Shown piece after piece: positions 11,744-22,976 of a stretch of 64,000 nucleotides of DNA. Both the position numbers and the translations under genes were made by a program. The stretch is from Phytoseiulus persimilis (Eukaryota; Arthropoda; Arachnida; Mesostigmata; Phytoseiidae): positions 43,214,001 through 43,278,000 of the forward strand of contig CM075101.1 of NCBI GenBank assembly GCA_037576195.1, given 5' to 3'. The notes under the pieces are model-generated. The model was given only the letters and a program-made list of their open reading frames with translations. It made no database searches and had not been told where the DNA came from. How positions within the stretch are numbered: position 1 is the first letter of the stretch; each line of letters begins with the position of its first letter.

Positions 11744-12769
11744 ATGAGTACGTGCGGAAAACGTTTGATCCCCGACTTCTTCGATAATTCGGCTATTCAA
11801 CGTAAACCGATGACCTGTGTGTCTTGCGGCGACTCCGTCCGGGGGTCCTCCTGCATCGCGTGCTCCAAGTGCTCCCTCTGGACTCATGCAAAGCTAGCAT
11901 GTTCCTCTATGAGCCTTGAGCAGGTTAAGACGGAGGAGGTCGTCAAGGAATTCATCTGTCAAGACTGTGACCCCCCTCCTGAAGACATACCTCCAGCCGC
12001 CATGGATACCTCAACGACCGACCCTTCACTCAAGCCCGTCCTTGACCTCATCCTGCGTGAACTGTGTGCATGCAAGAACCAACTGGCCAAACTAAGTATG
12101 GACAACAGCGAGCTACGCAAGGACAATTCGGATCTCAAGCATGGCATTCTGAAACTACAGCGCCAGATCTCCTCGCTGAACGCAGCATCCTCAACTGCGC
12201 CCGTTCCACTCTCTGCCCAATCGAGGAGGGAATCTTCCAGAAGTCGACGCGTTGAGAGAACACTCAACAGAGAGCGATCTTCTAGTCGCCCGACGTCCAT
12301 TCTGAGAAAGGGCAGTCGGCGGCCGCTACCCGTCAATCAAACTCCAAATCAAAACAAGAGCTTCAAAACAAACTCGACGACACAGATTCGAACGTCAAAC
12401 GCTCGCGTTGTGAGTGACGCTGCTTACGCCTCTACCGAGTCCAAGGCGAAGCTCATGCGTGCGCTTCCGGTGACGACAGTGAAACACTGTACGAAAACAG
12501 TCTTCGTGACCCTGTACAACTCAGCGGCTTCCGCGCTGGATGTTCTGCAACATCTGAGGTATTTCAAGTACGACATCTCCAAGGTACTCAGAATCAGAGC
12601 AAGATCCAAAACCGACAGCTATCGGTGCTTTGCAATCTACTGCAGTGACCTCGAGTTTGATGCGATAACCAATGACGAGAACCTCTGGCACCCCGGGTCG
12701 ATCGTCGGGGAGATGAGGAAAGCGCCTCGAGAAGATCAAATTCTCGATTCTGCTCCCGGTGGCCAATGA
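11744..12769 (+). CDS. LINE-B ORF1 with PHD-like zinc finger
   Basis: From the ATG at 11744 the ORF gives 341 residues; the frame is also open upstream to 11651. Residues about 20-75 hold a cysteine pattern of PHD/RING type (CVSCGD ... CIACSKCSLWTH ... FICQDC), as known in ORF1 of some CR1-group LINEs. A short coiled-coil stretch follows (ELRKDNSDLKHGILKLQRQ), then a Ser/Arg-rich basic region (SRRVERTLNRERSSSRPT) and a conserved C-terminal block. It presumably binds the LINE RNA. The ORF itself is uninterrupted, unlike ORF2. There are about 87 bp between its stop and the ORF2 start. Confidence 0.75.
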   Translation: MSTCGKRLIPDFFDNSAIQRKPMTCVSCGDSVRGSSCIACSKCSLWTHAKLACSSMSLEQVKTEEVVKEFICQDCDPPPEDIPPAAMDTSTTDPSLKPVLDLILRELCACKNQLAKLSMDNSELRKDNSDLKHGILKLQRQISSLNAASSTAPVPLSAQSRRESSRSRRVERTLNRERSSSRPTSILRKGSRRPLPVNQTPNQNKSFKTNSTTQIRTSNARVVSDAAYASTESKAKLMRALPVTTVKHCTKTVFVTLYNSAASALDVLQHLRYFKYDISKVLRIRARSKTDSYRCFAIYCSDLEFDAITNDENLWHPGSIVGEMRKAPREDQILDSAPGGQ

Positions 12770-12856
12770 CGTCACCGTCGTCGCCTCCCGTCTCAAAAAT
12801 CGCCGCCTACCTTCGATCGTTCACCCTCATCTCCGAGGTACCTCAATTGTATATAC

Positions 12857-15575
12857 ATGAATTCTCGGTCCGCCGCCAAAACTGGCGCCATTGACTCTTT
12901 GCGGATGTACGTCGAACAGTACAACATTCAACTCGTCTTCCTGACGGAAACTTGGTTAATTAACTGGTAGTGGTAACTTGGTGAATCCGTGCGAGACGCC
13001 GAACTCTCATTGAGTGGAAAATTCAGGGTGTTTCGCCTCGATCGCCCCTCCCGTGGTGGTGGCGTGTGCATACTTTGCAGTACCACCCTTGATGTCCGCG
13101 AGATCTCAACGAAAAACGTCGGAGAACACGTTGCTATTGATCTATCTGGCTCGTACCTCCAAATACGATTAGCCTGTTTCTACCTCACGAACTCTGGTGA
13201 TGCCAACGCCCGCTTGTCTCGCACCTCTCGTTGTGTCGAGGCCATCAATGAAATCTGCACTGTTGATTTCCCAGTTCTTGTGATCGGAGATTTTAATTTC
13301 CCCCGGATCTCGTGGTCTTCACACAACCGCTCACTCACGGGCTCCAAAGAGGCCATATTCCGGGACTGCTGCGCTTCAAACAGCCTGACCCAACTCGTGG
13401 ACTTCCCAACACACTTATCCGGCAATGTCCTCGATCTGATTCTCACCACAAATCCCGAACTGATCCGCGACGTCTCTCAATGTCCCAGTCCCATCCAGTC
13501 TGACCATTGCGGTATCAGGTTCGATGTCCTGATCTCCCCAGGGGTCTCGCTGCCCCCGCAGGCCAGACTTGATTTCCGTAACATGAACCGAATCGCAATA
13601 GCAGAGCATCTTGACCTCATCAACTGGCGGGAATTCTTTTCAAACCACAATGACGTCAACGAAATGTATACTGAATTCGTCGCCTGCTGTAGATTCCTGA
13701 TCGAGAGCTTCACCCCGACCTGCTCCGCGACTCTCCGCGGCTCAAAAATTGAGAAATTCATCTCCAGGACTGAACGTTCTATGTCTCAGTCGGGTCTCGA
13801 TGTCAACAAGGCGAACCTCCTGTCGAAACGCTTTAGGAAAGCCGTACTGCGCCAGCGCTCCCTGAATGAACATGGGCTCGATTTCCGTGACTCCAGGGCG
13901 TTCTTCCGATACTCGAACTCCCGTCTCAAAGGGCATGAGCAAATTCCCACGCTACACTGCGGCCCCATCACTCACTCCGAACCTGGAGAAAAAGCCAACC
14001 ATTTGGCATCCCGTTTCGCGTCGGTCTACAACAACGACAGCCCCGTGAAAACTCAGCCAGGACGTGCTGAATTGGCCACCCGCCTACGTCACCCAGACCG
14101 GATGGTTGATCTGTCGGAGGTGATCGTGTACTCTCACCTAACATCTCTGTCTTCGAAGACCTCTCGCACACCGGACAACCTGCCGCCCGTATTCTTCAAG
14201 ACCTCTAGCCTTTTTTTATGTGAGCCACTGTCTCTCATATTCGAACGCTCCTATCAAGATGGGGAAGTGCCCGAACTCTTCCGCCAGAGCATCGTAACGC
14301 CTGTACACAAGAAGGGCCCCCGGGATACTGCGTCGAACTACCGCCCTGTCTCTCAATGTGTCATCCCGTGCCTTGTCTTCAAAAAAATCCTCGCGGCTCA
14401 CATTCATCGACACCTGAGACTGAATGACCTGATGGATACTCACCAGCATGGCTTCGTCCCCCGGAAGTCCACTTGCACTCAGCTCCTCTGCATGACTCAG
14501 GACTATGCTGAATTCATCAACGACGGTGTGCTGTACAGCTCAGTTTACTTCGACCTTAAGTCTGCTTTCGACAAAGTGCCTCATGCATTGCTCATCAAGA
14601 AGATGTTGGGAATCGGACTGAACTCAAAAACGGTGGACTGGTGTCGCAGTTATCTCAATGAGCGCACATTTCGTGTCAAGGTTGGAGACATCGTCTCAAC
14701 TCCGAGGCAAGCTACCTCGGGGGTCCCCCAAGGGGGGAACTCTCTCACCCCTCCTCTACGTGATATTTGTACTGGACATCGGTTCCTACATACCAAATGA
14801 CGTCCGATATCTTTTATATGCCGATGATTTGAAACTTTTCGGGCCTGCTGACACCCCGGAAAGTCGTCAATGTCTCCAATCCGGCATCGATGGCGTCGTT
14901 CGATGGTGCGCCGATAACCGAATGCAACTCTCTACCTCGAAATGTGTTGTTCTCTCAAAGGCCGCCTCCGACGCTGCGACTGGAATCTTCAAAATCGCGG
15001 ACGACCCACTACCTGTTGTTCAATCGATCAGAGACCTGGGAGTCATTGTTTCCGTTGATCTCGACTTCAGCGAGCATGTTTTGAATGTTGTGAGCTCAGC
15101 AAAAACCCTAGTCAACTGTATATTCAGATGTTTCATGATCAAGTCACCGGAACCTTACCTACGGCTCTATAGATCTCTCATTGTACCCAAGTTGTTGTAT
15201 TGTGCACCAGTGTGGTTCCCCCACCATTCCCACTTGCGCAAGTCCATTGAATCCGTCGGAAAACTCTTCCTTCGGCGATTGAGATGGCGGTGCTCTCTTC
15301 AAAAGGACTCTGCAGTCGCAATGCTTCCACCCATCATCCCTCTCCTCGAGAAACAAGACAGAGGAATGCTCTGCCGTATACTTGCGCTCGGACTTTGTGA
15401 TAACTTTTTCGTCGTAACGGCAAATAACCGCCGCAGCGGCCTTATGGTCCGGCCCGAGGCTCTCCCCCGCAGAGACACTGTAAAATACACCTGGTCTTGG
15501 CGAGTAAGCACAGCGGTCGCCGAAAACCGTATACCAAGAGAACTCTTCCACCTTTATGACCCCCCTCCCCTTTGA
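12857..15575 (+). pseudogene. LINE-B ORF2: endonuclease-RT with two stops and one frameshift
   Basis: The probable start ATG is at 12857. The endonuclease begins at once (FLTETWL with the metal-binding Glu; VIGDFNFPRI; SDHCGIRFD). Two near-adjacent stops, TAG at 12968 and TAA at 12974, break it. RT follows with HKKGPRDTASNYRPVS, YFDLKSAFDKVPH (first catalytic Asp) and SGVPQGG. A one-base change near 14735 shifts the frame, and the catalytic YLLYADDLKLFG and the thumb/C-terminal part continue in the new frame to 15575. The relationship is CR1/L2/jockey group; the exact clade needs a phylogeny. Confidence 0.85.
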
Positions 15576-15606
15576 ATAAAGGAGCTTTTGAATTGAATTT
15601 GAATTG

Positions 15607-15902
15607 AATCTCCGCCGGACAGTCTGTCCGAGTTCAACCTCACGATTACATTCCCGAACGGAAACCAGCGACCGTCATCGAACGAGTCAACTCGAGAACC
15701 TATCGGATCGAAACGCAAGATGGGACTCAACTCCTACGCAATCGGCGGTATTCAGCGGTGGTTCCCGATAGTCGATCCGAATCTGACCCTTCAACCACCG
15801 ACAGGCGCAACACACGGTCGGCCGAGCCGCGCGTGGGACAGAAGGACAGTGCCCCGACATCCGGGGGCGTCCCGGAACAGAGCCACCCAGATACCACGTA
15901 GA
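15607..15902 (+). pseudogene. Gypsy A integrase C-terminal domain
   Basis: After LINE-B the gypsy frame resumes with VRVQPHDYIPERKP, VIERVNSRTYRIET and LLRNRRYSAVVP, the chromodomain-less C-terminal barrel found in gypsy integrases, and ends at a stop near 15902. It joins in frame with the segment ending at 11618. No clear 3' LTR matching 7290-7620 was found downstream, so the element lost its end or diverged. Confidence 0.75.
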
Positions 15903-16428
15903 CAAGTTGCATCAACGGACAGCTCGTTAACACCCAGAGACGTATCGATGAAACGACATAATGATAATCCAGCGGAAAGACCCACCGCAGCTCGAAAGTG
16001 CCTTGAATGCAACACGCAGGGGAAGAATAATAATAGCCCCAACAAGTTCAATTTGTGACGAGCAGTGTTTGTAAACCGACCAACGGGTAATAGTCAGAAT
16101 CCCGATTTGTGATATTCTACAATAGTTAGCTCATCAGGGGCTGTGTTCATTAGTCAGGCTCAGCTCCGCCGCTCATAGTTCAGCAGCGGGGTGAAACCAT
16201 CGCAGACCTCCCTTGGCTTGCGACCAATAGTACGTCCAAGCCAGCCCTTCCAGAAATTGTTCGGAGCTCAGCTCATTGGCAGCTCGAGAAACGAGGCACC
16301 CATGGGGAACCTCGCAAGACAGTTGTACAAATGAGAGACTGTGTATGGAGGGAGGATGTAGCACAGCGCATGACTGAGCTCGACGGGAAGACAATAAATC
16401 ATAAGCATCATTCCAAATCAAACTGGGA
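15903..16428. other. No gene seen between gypsy A and gypsy B
   Basis: This stretch should contain the 3' end of gypsy A and the 3' end of gypsy B. I see no LTR pair, only AT-rich patches (aataataat at about 16028) and no recognisable ORF. Confidence 0.45.
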
Positions 16429-17951
16429 TCACACCCTCGTGTGGGTGACTACTAGGAATGGAGGTTGTTTCCGAACTCGTTTCTTAGAATACGGATTGGT
16501 TTTCGAAGTAGACGGCTGGGGTTCAGGATCTTCGACTGGTATTTCCGCATCCTGGAAGGAAACTTCCTCATCGGTTAGAAACAGGGATTGTCCTACCGAT
16601 GAGAACTGATAAATCCCCGACGATTCGGCCCTTTGCACAGAGTCTGGTTGATTTTCCGAGCTCGTTGTGGAGTTGCTGGGAGAGGTGCTTTCACTTTCTT
16701 GCCTAAAGAGTTCCTTCCGTGCCGACGTAGCTGAGATTTGCTTATGTTGTTGTCCCTGTTCGATTTTGACGATACGATGGTACTCGTTTTGTTGATAGGC
16801 TTCTACCAGTTCTTCAGCTAAGCTGGTGTGATTGCTCAGGTTGGCTTGTTCACCTAGCTGTTGACTGATTTGATGTATCCGATTGATTGTGAGTGCTTTT
16901 TTCTTTGTCGTATAGCGGCGTCGGAGTTGATTCGCATGTCTGAACGTACTCTGATCATCGATTGTTACGTCATGCATGGCGTTGTTTCCTGTTTTGATTG
17001 TCCCTGGCACCTAAAATTATTTGTTATTTTTTCGAGTTCTGGCATAGACTGTGTCATTTGGTTAAAACTTTTTTGATTTGGTTCCATGATGTTCGTCGAA
17101 GTTTTTCTCCATTTGGAACTGCCGCTCATTTAGATTCGGAGGCGATTTGTTTCGTACTTGACGGGCGTAACAGGTTCAGAGCTGTCCTGAGTTTTCTGCC
17201 TGTGAATAGTTCTGCTGGACTTTTTCCGTTCAAAGTCTGCGACGGAGTCGTTCTTTACGTCTTCAGAAACTTTCGTTTGAGTTCTGAGGTTTGTCCTTCG
17301 TTCTGAATTTCCCTACAGAGCGCTTAAAGGTGTCTACCATACGTTTCGCTCGACCATTGCTAGAAGGAAAATATGGGGCCGAAAAATACGTTCGGATTCC
17401 ATTGTTTTCACAGGGATCAATGAAGACTTGCGCGGCGCATTGTGTACCATTGTCCGTTACTATTTCTGCGGGAATAACGTGTTGAAAGGTCAGGTTCTCG
17501 AATGCTTCGACAGTGTTGTCAGCTGTTATTTTTCGCATAGGGATTATTTGGGGCCAGTTTGAGTATGAGCCAACCACGATCAAGGAATACATGTTCTTCA
17601 TTGGGCCGGCGAAGTCCGCATGTACTCTGATCCAAGGTCCTGATGGATTTTCCATGGTGATGATGGTATTTTCATCGGGTTTCTACTTGCTAGCTGACAG
17701 TCGTCGCATCGTCTGACGATTGGTGGCTGTCGATGTTCAGTCAATAGACATATGATCTGGCGAGTGCCTTCATTCGGGTTTCGCCTGGATGTCCTTCGTG
17801 GAGGGTGTTCAGAATCCTTTCTTGAAGCTTCTTTGGGATCACCACCCTGTCACGGAACGTGATGATGTCATCTGTAATACTTAGTTCACCTTTTCTTGAA
17901 AAGAGTGGGAAAAGTGGAAATCACGTGATATTTGTGGCCACGACGTGTAAT
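16429..17951 (-). pseudogene. Gypsy B integrase (core and C-terminal domain), degenerate
   Basis: From the right: 17951-17720 encodes the region before the zinc finger and its start (RVVIPKKLQERIL, LHEGHPGETRMKALA), with stops. The core at 17655-17263 has the first Asp (WIRVHADFAGPM) and second Asp (IVTDNGTQC). The conserved block before the third position reads SSNGRAKRMV: the usual catalytic Glu is Lys (AAA). A frameshift near 17265 is followed by a stop-containing stretch and then the C-terminal domain (VPGTIKTGNNAMHDV, ANQLRRRYT) at 17010-16429, with a long Ser/Gln/Glu-rich tail. The catalytic change alone would inactivate it. Confidence 0.8.
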
Positions 17952-20195
17952 AAAGGGTCTCGGCAGTTCTTCGGCACTTTTGGCCTTGGGTCAGGGATTC
18001 GAATGAGATATATTGTTGTGGATACCCCATCCCAAGAGAACACTTTCTGCCCAGTCGGCGGGCTACTAGCTGCCTTGGTTTTTTTTTATAGTATGAAACA
18101 TCTTCTGGACCGATGAAAATCGAGCGAGATTTGGAAACTTAAAATGCTCATATCTCCGTTATCTGAAGGAGTTTAGAGCTCATAAAGTTGGTTTTGGAAA
18201 GCTCGTGAATCCAGCTTTCTGATGCGTGCGAGAGTTTTTCCACGATCAATTTTAATACCTTAAAAATGACCATCTCCAAAGTGAATGATTCTAACCCACT
18301 TCCTGGAGGTTGACCACTTTCTAGTTTGTGTCATATTATGCCCCCCTCCAGTGCGAGCACAATGCGATAGATAGATCAAAAAAATATTTGGGGGACCAAG
18401 GTGAAAAAACTAAAAAACTGTCGTTGGTCACCCTGGATCCATCGAGTTTCATGCTCAAACTCCAGAATATTTGATGGTGGAAGGCCCCGAGCCAGGGAAA
18501 ATCATATTCTGAGGCGTGGAGTGCACGGAATCAGCCGCTCAGACACCCAAAAGTTTGGTCAGATCGATCACGGAATCACCTGTCCAGACCCCAAAAGTAT
18601 GGTCAGATTGGCCCCGGAATCACCTTCCAGCTTTTGAAAAGTATGGTCAGATCGGTCCCGGAATCACTCCCCCATAGTCAGAAAAGTATGGTCAGATCGG
18701 TCCCGGAATCACCCCTCCAGACTTGTAAAAAGTATGGTCAGATTGGTCGATCCCGAACAAACTCCAAAATAATCTGACCGTGTCAGGCCCGAAGCAAGAA
18801 AGAATCATGTTATGAGCCGAGACACTCTCGGAGAAATCGACCTCGAGCAAAAAAAGAGAACACGTTCGGTGGTCTCGAGCGGTTTCGTTTATTCTCGCTT
18901 CTCAAGTGTTGGTTCCCTCGTCTTCTGACTCTGTATCGTCTCCAGATGGCATGAAGAGATCCGTTAGCTCTGGTGCCGGCAGCCGAATTCGCGGCTCATG
19001 CCTTGCGAAAGACAGGTAGTAGATGCACGCGGCCACATGCGAACAGCAGCCCACTGTCCGTGCCCCATTGGGACAGTCACACCAGTATCTCCGAATGCCG
19101 TCGAGTTGATGCAGGTTTAGTTCGTAATCGATGAATACATGGTAGTTTTTTCTGCTGCTGGGTCCACAATGGCGCGACCTGATTTCTAGACGAACGATAT
19201 TGGGTGTTTCTTTGACAAACCTCAGTAGGGCATTATTGTCGGGTGTCAAGAGTTCCGCCAAGTACGAGCATGCCAGCTTGAGTTGGAACGGTCCTGAAGT
19301 CAACAGGAGTAAATCCTCACGCGTCAGGCCCGGGAAGTCGGTTAGGTCGGTGGCCTTGATCTGTTGGAATCGTGAGTTCCGAGTCCTCCATCCTCCGGCT
19401 TCTTTCTTGCTTTGGGCCTGACACGGTCAGATTATTTTGGAGTTTGTTCGGGATCGACCAATCTGACCATACTTTTTACAAGTCTGGAGGGGTGATTCCG
19501 GGACCGATCTGACCATACTTTTCAAAAGCTGGAAGGTGATTCCGGGGCCAATCTGACCATACTTTTTGGGTCTGGACAGGTGATTCCGGGATCGATCTGA
19601 CCAAACTTTTGGGCGTCTGAGCGGCTGATTCCGTGCACTCCACGCCTCAGAATATGATTTTCCCTGGCTCGGGGCCTTCCACCATCAAATATTCTGGAGT
19701 TTGAGCATGAAACTCGATGGATCCAGGGTGACCAACGACAGTTTTTTAGTTTTTTCACCTTGGTCCCCCAAATATTTTTTTGATCTATCTAACGCATTGT
19801 GCTCGCACTGAAGGGGGGCATAATATGACACAAACTAGAAAGTGGTCAACCTCCAGGAAGTGGGTTAGAAACATTCACTTTGAAGATGGTCATTTTTAAG
19901 GTATTAAAATTGATCGTGGAAAAACTCTCGCACGCATCAGAAAGCTGGATTCACGAGCTTTCCAAAACCAACTTTATGAGCTCTAAACTCCTTCAGATAA
20001 CGGAGATATGAGCATTTTAAGTTTCCAAATCTCGCTCGATTTTCATCGGTCCAGAAGATGTTTCATACTATAAAAAAAACCAAGGCAGCTAGTAGCCCGC
20101 CGACTGGGCAGAAAGTGTTCTCTTGGGATGGGGTATCCACAACAATATATCTCATTCGAATCCCTGACCCAAAGCCAAAAGTGCCGAGACCCTTT
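17952..20195. mobile_element. Large palindromic (foldback) element splitting gypsy B
   Basis: The left arm, 17952-18804, and right arm, 19400-20195, are inverted copies of each other with few differences (for example an 11-bp duplication near 17970), around a loop of about 595 bp. Outer ends read aaagggtctcgg and ccgagaccctt. The arms contain several degenerate 45-bp units of the form gtatggtcagatcggtcccg, related to the satellite arrays at 20.5-25.8 kb. Gypsy B coding lies on both sides, so it is an insertion. I could not establish a target duplication. The loop ORF suggests a DNA transposon with very long TIRs. Confidence 0.8.
18902..19400 (-). CDS. SWIM-type zinc finger ORF in the loop of the palindromic element (fragment)
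   Basis: The frame is open from about 19400 to a stop at 18902. It reads FPGLTREDLLLLTSGPFQ, then VRLEIRSRHCG, and a cysteine/histidine motif WCDCPNGARTVGCCSHVAAC, which fits the SWIM pattern CxC...CxH. It ends with an acidic tail (DDTESEDEG). Proteins of this form accompany or form the C-terminal part of transposases in some animal DNA transposons; the catalytic domain is not present here. There is no clear start codon, so it is either a terminal exon or a fragment. The assignment to a PIF/Harbinger-like (ISL2EU) group is a guess from memory of similar proteins. Confidence 0.55.
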
Positions 20196-20424
20196 GATTG
20201 CTCGTGATAGCACTGGATCGTTGGAGGTTCCTCGTCTGATTTCCTTTCGTGAAACGGGAAGAGTGGAGATAGTCTTATCCAGTTCAGCATCGTTTTCTTT
20301 TTCGACGCTGGCGATGATCTTGTGTGGAGTTCCCTCTGCGTTATCGCCGACGTTTTTCTGGTCGGCGATTAGCCTTGAGAGTGCGTCAGCTCCTCCAAAC
20401 GTGGTTGTGGTTTTGTACTTGACC
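20196..20424 (-). pseudogene. Gypsy B pol linker between RNase H and integrase (fragment)
   Basis: The minus strand reads TTTFGGADALSRLIADQ, the conserved end of gypsy RNase H/connection, followed by a charged linker (KEIRRGTSNDPVLSRAI) that would lead into the integrase zinc finger beyond the palindromic element. RT and RNase H proper are missing: the next gypsy B sequence to the right (22977) stops at the very beginning of RT. Confidence 0.7.
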
Positions 20425-20958
20425 AGCCGGCCTTTGGCCGACTGGAGTCGGCCGCGCTACGCGCGGTTGGACGGCGCTCTCTGCCATCGAGGCACTTTTC
20501 TCTCCCTTCACTGGTTCAGCATTCTGATTTTGGAATATATGGTCAGATTGGTCTCGGAATCACCCCTCCAGAGTTCTCACCCCTCCAGAGTTGGGAAGTG
20601 ATGCTCAGATTGGCCCCGGAATCACCCCTCCAGAGTTGAAAAGAAATGCTCAGATTGGCCCCGGAATCACCCCTCCAGAGTTGGAAAGTAATGCTCAGAT
20701 TGGTCTCGGAATCACCCCTCCAGAGTTGGAAAGTAATGCTCAGATTGACCCCGGAATCACCCCTCCAGAGTTGGAAAGAAATGCTCAGACTGACCCCGGA
20801 ATCACCTCTCCAGAGTTGGAAAGTAATGCTCAGATTGACCCCGGAATCACCCCTCCAGAGTTTGGAAGAAATGCTCAGATTGGCCCCGGAATCACCCCTC
20901 CAGAGTTTGGAAGTAATGCTCAGATTGACCCCGGAATCTCCCCTCCAGAGTTGGGAAG

Positions 20959-21230
20959 AGTCGGCTCGTTGGCCGTGTGGCATAAACCAACGCCTTGGGT
21001 GCCACGCTAAGCTAGCAATCGCGGGTTCGATCCCCGGCCGGGACAACAAATTTCTTATGTGGTAAAAAGAGGATTTAATTCATATCAGAATTAAATCTGA
21101 ACCATCTTAAGACCCAAGCCCACCGCCCGCAATGGGATTTGCGAGGCGATAGGGAGTGTTACTGAAGCAATACCGAAAGGTGAATCCGGGACACTCCTGA
21201 GGGCTGGCTGAGAGGTTCAGCCGAAAACAG
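20959..21230 (+). mobile_element. tRNA-derived SINE, copy 2, in satellite array 1
   Basis: Full-length (272 bp), with the 12-bp target duplication agagttgggaag at 20947-20958 and 21231-21242, taken from the satellite itself. The A box and B box (ggttcgatccc) are intact. It is nearly identical to copy 1. Confidence 0.92.
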
Positions 21231-21892
21231 AGAGTTGGGAAGTAATGCTCAGATTGACCCCGGAATCACTCCTCCAGAGTTGGAAAGTAATGCTCAGATG
21301 GGTCTCGGAATCACCCCTCCAGAGTTGGAAAGTAATGCTCAGACTGACCCCGGAATCACCCCTCCAGAGTTGGAAAGAAATGCTCAGATTGGTCCCGGAA
21401 TCACCCCTCCAGAGTTGGGAAGTAATGCTCAGATTCACCCCGGAATCACCCCTCCAGAGTTGGAAAGAAATGCTCAGATTGACCCCGGAATCACCCCTCC
21501 AGAGTTGGAAAGAAATGCTCAGATTGGTCCCGGAATCACCCCTCCAGAGTTGGGAAGTAATGCTCAGATTCACCCCGGAATCACCCCTCCAGAGTTGGAA
21601 ACTAATGCTCAGATTGGTCCCGGAATCACCCCTCCAGAGTTGGGAAGTAATGCTCAGATTCACCCCGGAATCACCCCTCCAGAGTTGGAAAGAAATGCTC
21701 AGATTGGTCCCGGAATCACCCCTCCAGAGTTGGGAAGTAATGCTCAGATTTAGCCCGGAATCACCCCTCCAGAGTTGGAAAGTAATGCTCAGATTGAGCC
21801 CGGGATCACCCCTCCAGAGTCGGAAAGTAATGCTCAGATTGAGCCCGGAATCACCCCTCCAGAGTCGGAAAGTAATGCTCAGATTGGTCTCG

Positions 21893-22134
21893 CCTTGGGT
21901 GCCACGCTAAGCTAGCAATCGCGGGTTCGATCCCCGGCCGGGACAACAAATTTCTTATGTGGTAAAAAGAGGATTTTATTTATATCAGAATTAAATCTGA
22001 ACCATCTTAAGACCCAAGCCCACCGCCCGCAATGGGATTTGCGAGGCGATAGGGAGTGTCACTGAAGCAATACCGAAAGGTGATTCCGGGACACTTCTGA
22101 GGGCTGGCTGAGAGGTTCAGCCGAAAAACAGAAA
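21893..22134 (+). mobile_element. tRNA-derived SINE, copy 3, 5'-truncated
   Basis: Begins inside the tRNA-like head (ccttgggtgccacgc), so the A box is lost while the B box remains. The target duplication agattggtctcg is at 21881-21892 and 22135-22146, again satellite sequence. Its separate duplication shows an independent insertion rather than a copy made with the array. Confidence 0.9.
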
Positions 22135-22354
22135 AGATTGGTCTCGGAATCACCTCTCCAGAGTTGGGAAGTAATGCTCAGATTGGTCTCGGAATCACCC
22201 CTCCAGAGTTGGGAAGTAATGCTCAGATTGGTCTCGGAATCACCCCTACAGAGTTGGGAAGTAATGCTCAGATTGGTCTCGGAATCACCCCTCCAGAGTT
22301 GGAAAGTAATGCTCAGATTGGTCTCGGAATCACCCCTACAGATTTGGGAAGTTC

Positions 22355-22976
22355 GATTTCGGTTCTTTTATGTTAGGCGGCTGGCGAGTTGATACTGGCC
22401 GCAGCAGACGAAAGCGGTCCGCTGCCTTGAGGCGAAACACTTCGCTAGCATCGCGGTAGGCGAGGGAGCGGAACGATGCCAGCGGACTGACAGCCAGCAG
22501 ACCCGGAGAAGTGCGGGGGATTGGGTTGGGTAAGGTCCCTGGCGAGCGAAGCGATGCAAACAGACCGACAGCGAGCGGACCCAGAGAAGTGCGGGGGATT
22601 GGGTGAGGTTAGGTTAGGTTCCTGGCGAGCGAGCGAAGCGATGCGAGCAGACCGACAGCAAGCAGACGCGGAGCAGTGTCGGGGATTGAGTTGGTAAGGT
22701 CCCTGGCAAGCGGATCGACAGTGAGCGGACCCGAAAAAATGCGGGGGATTCTGTGAGGTTAGGTTAGGTTCCTGGCGAGCGAGCGAAGCGATCCCCCGCA
22801 CTTCTCCGGGTCTGCTGGCTGTCAGTCCGCTGGCATCGTTCCGCTCCCTCGCCTACCGCGATGCTAGCGGAGTGTCTCGCCTCAAGGCAGCGGACCGCTT
22901 CCGTCTGCTGCGGCCAGTATCAACTCGCCAGCCGCCTAACATTAAAGAACCAAGAAAAATACCTCGATTTCTTCTA
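22355..22976. repeat. Small foldback element, copy 1
   Basis: Inverted arms of about 150-165 bp (left 22369-22533, right 22794-22945) share gttaggcggctggcgag and its inverse. Between them are imperfect direct repeats of about 90 bp containing ggcgagcgagcgaagcgat and ggttaggttagg. A related copy lies at 34957-35430. No ORF. It directly follows the end of array 1 and borders gypsy B coding. Confidence 0.75.

Larger units (their letters stand above)
11619..15606 (+). mobile_element. LINE-B, near full-length CR1-like LINE inserted in gypsy A
   Basis: Its start at 11619 and its (ttgaat)n-like tail ending at 15606 are flanked by aatct (11614-11618 and 15607-15611), a short candidate target duplication. 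Excising it restores the gypsy A frame between ...KPLPPI and SAGQSVRVQPHDY. It has two ORFs, a 3' UTR of only about 30 bp with an aataaa, and a pentamer/hexamer tail as in CR1/L2-type LINEs rather than poly(A). Confidence 0.85.
20425..22354 (+). repeat. 45-bp satellite array 1 with head sequence, holding two SINEs
   Basis: A head of about 115 bp (ggccgactggagtcggcc, about 20433) leads into tandem 45-bp units: about 9 before the first SINE (20545-20958), about 15 between the SINEs (21231-21892), and about 5 after the second (22135-22354). The unit contains ggaatcacccctccagagt and gaaagtaatgctcagattg. Because 45 is a multiple of 3 and the unit lacks stops in several frames, the array produces long spurious ORFs on both strands. 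Alternating variants (ggtcccgg, ttcaccccgg) suggest a two-unit higher-order pattern around 21.4-21.7 kb. Confidence 0.92.

Noticed and set aside
17952-20195. Assembly artefact as the explanation of the palindrome
   Set aside because: The arms differ by indels and substitutions (for example the 11-bp duplication near 17970), and a unique loop separates them, so they are not a simple mirrored misassembly, though long reads should confirm.
20965-21050. A tRNA gene
   Set aside because: The A and B boxes belong to the SINE head, which recurs with target duplications at other sites and does not appear to form a proper tRNA cloverleaf.
22600-22775. ttaggttagg as arthropod telomere repeat
   Set aside because: Only two units at a time, inside a foldback element; not a telomeric array.
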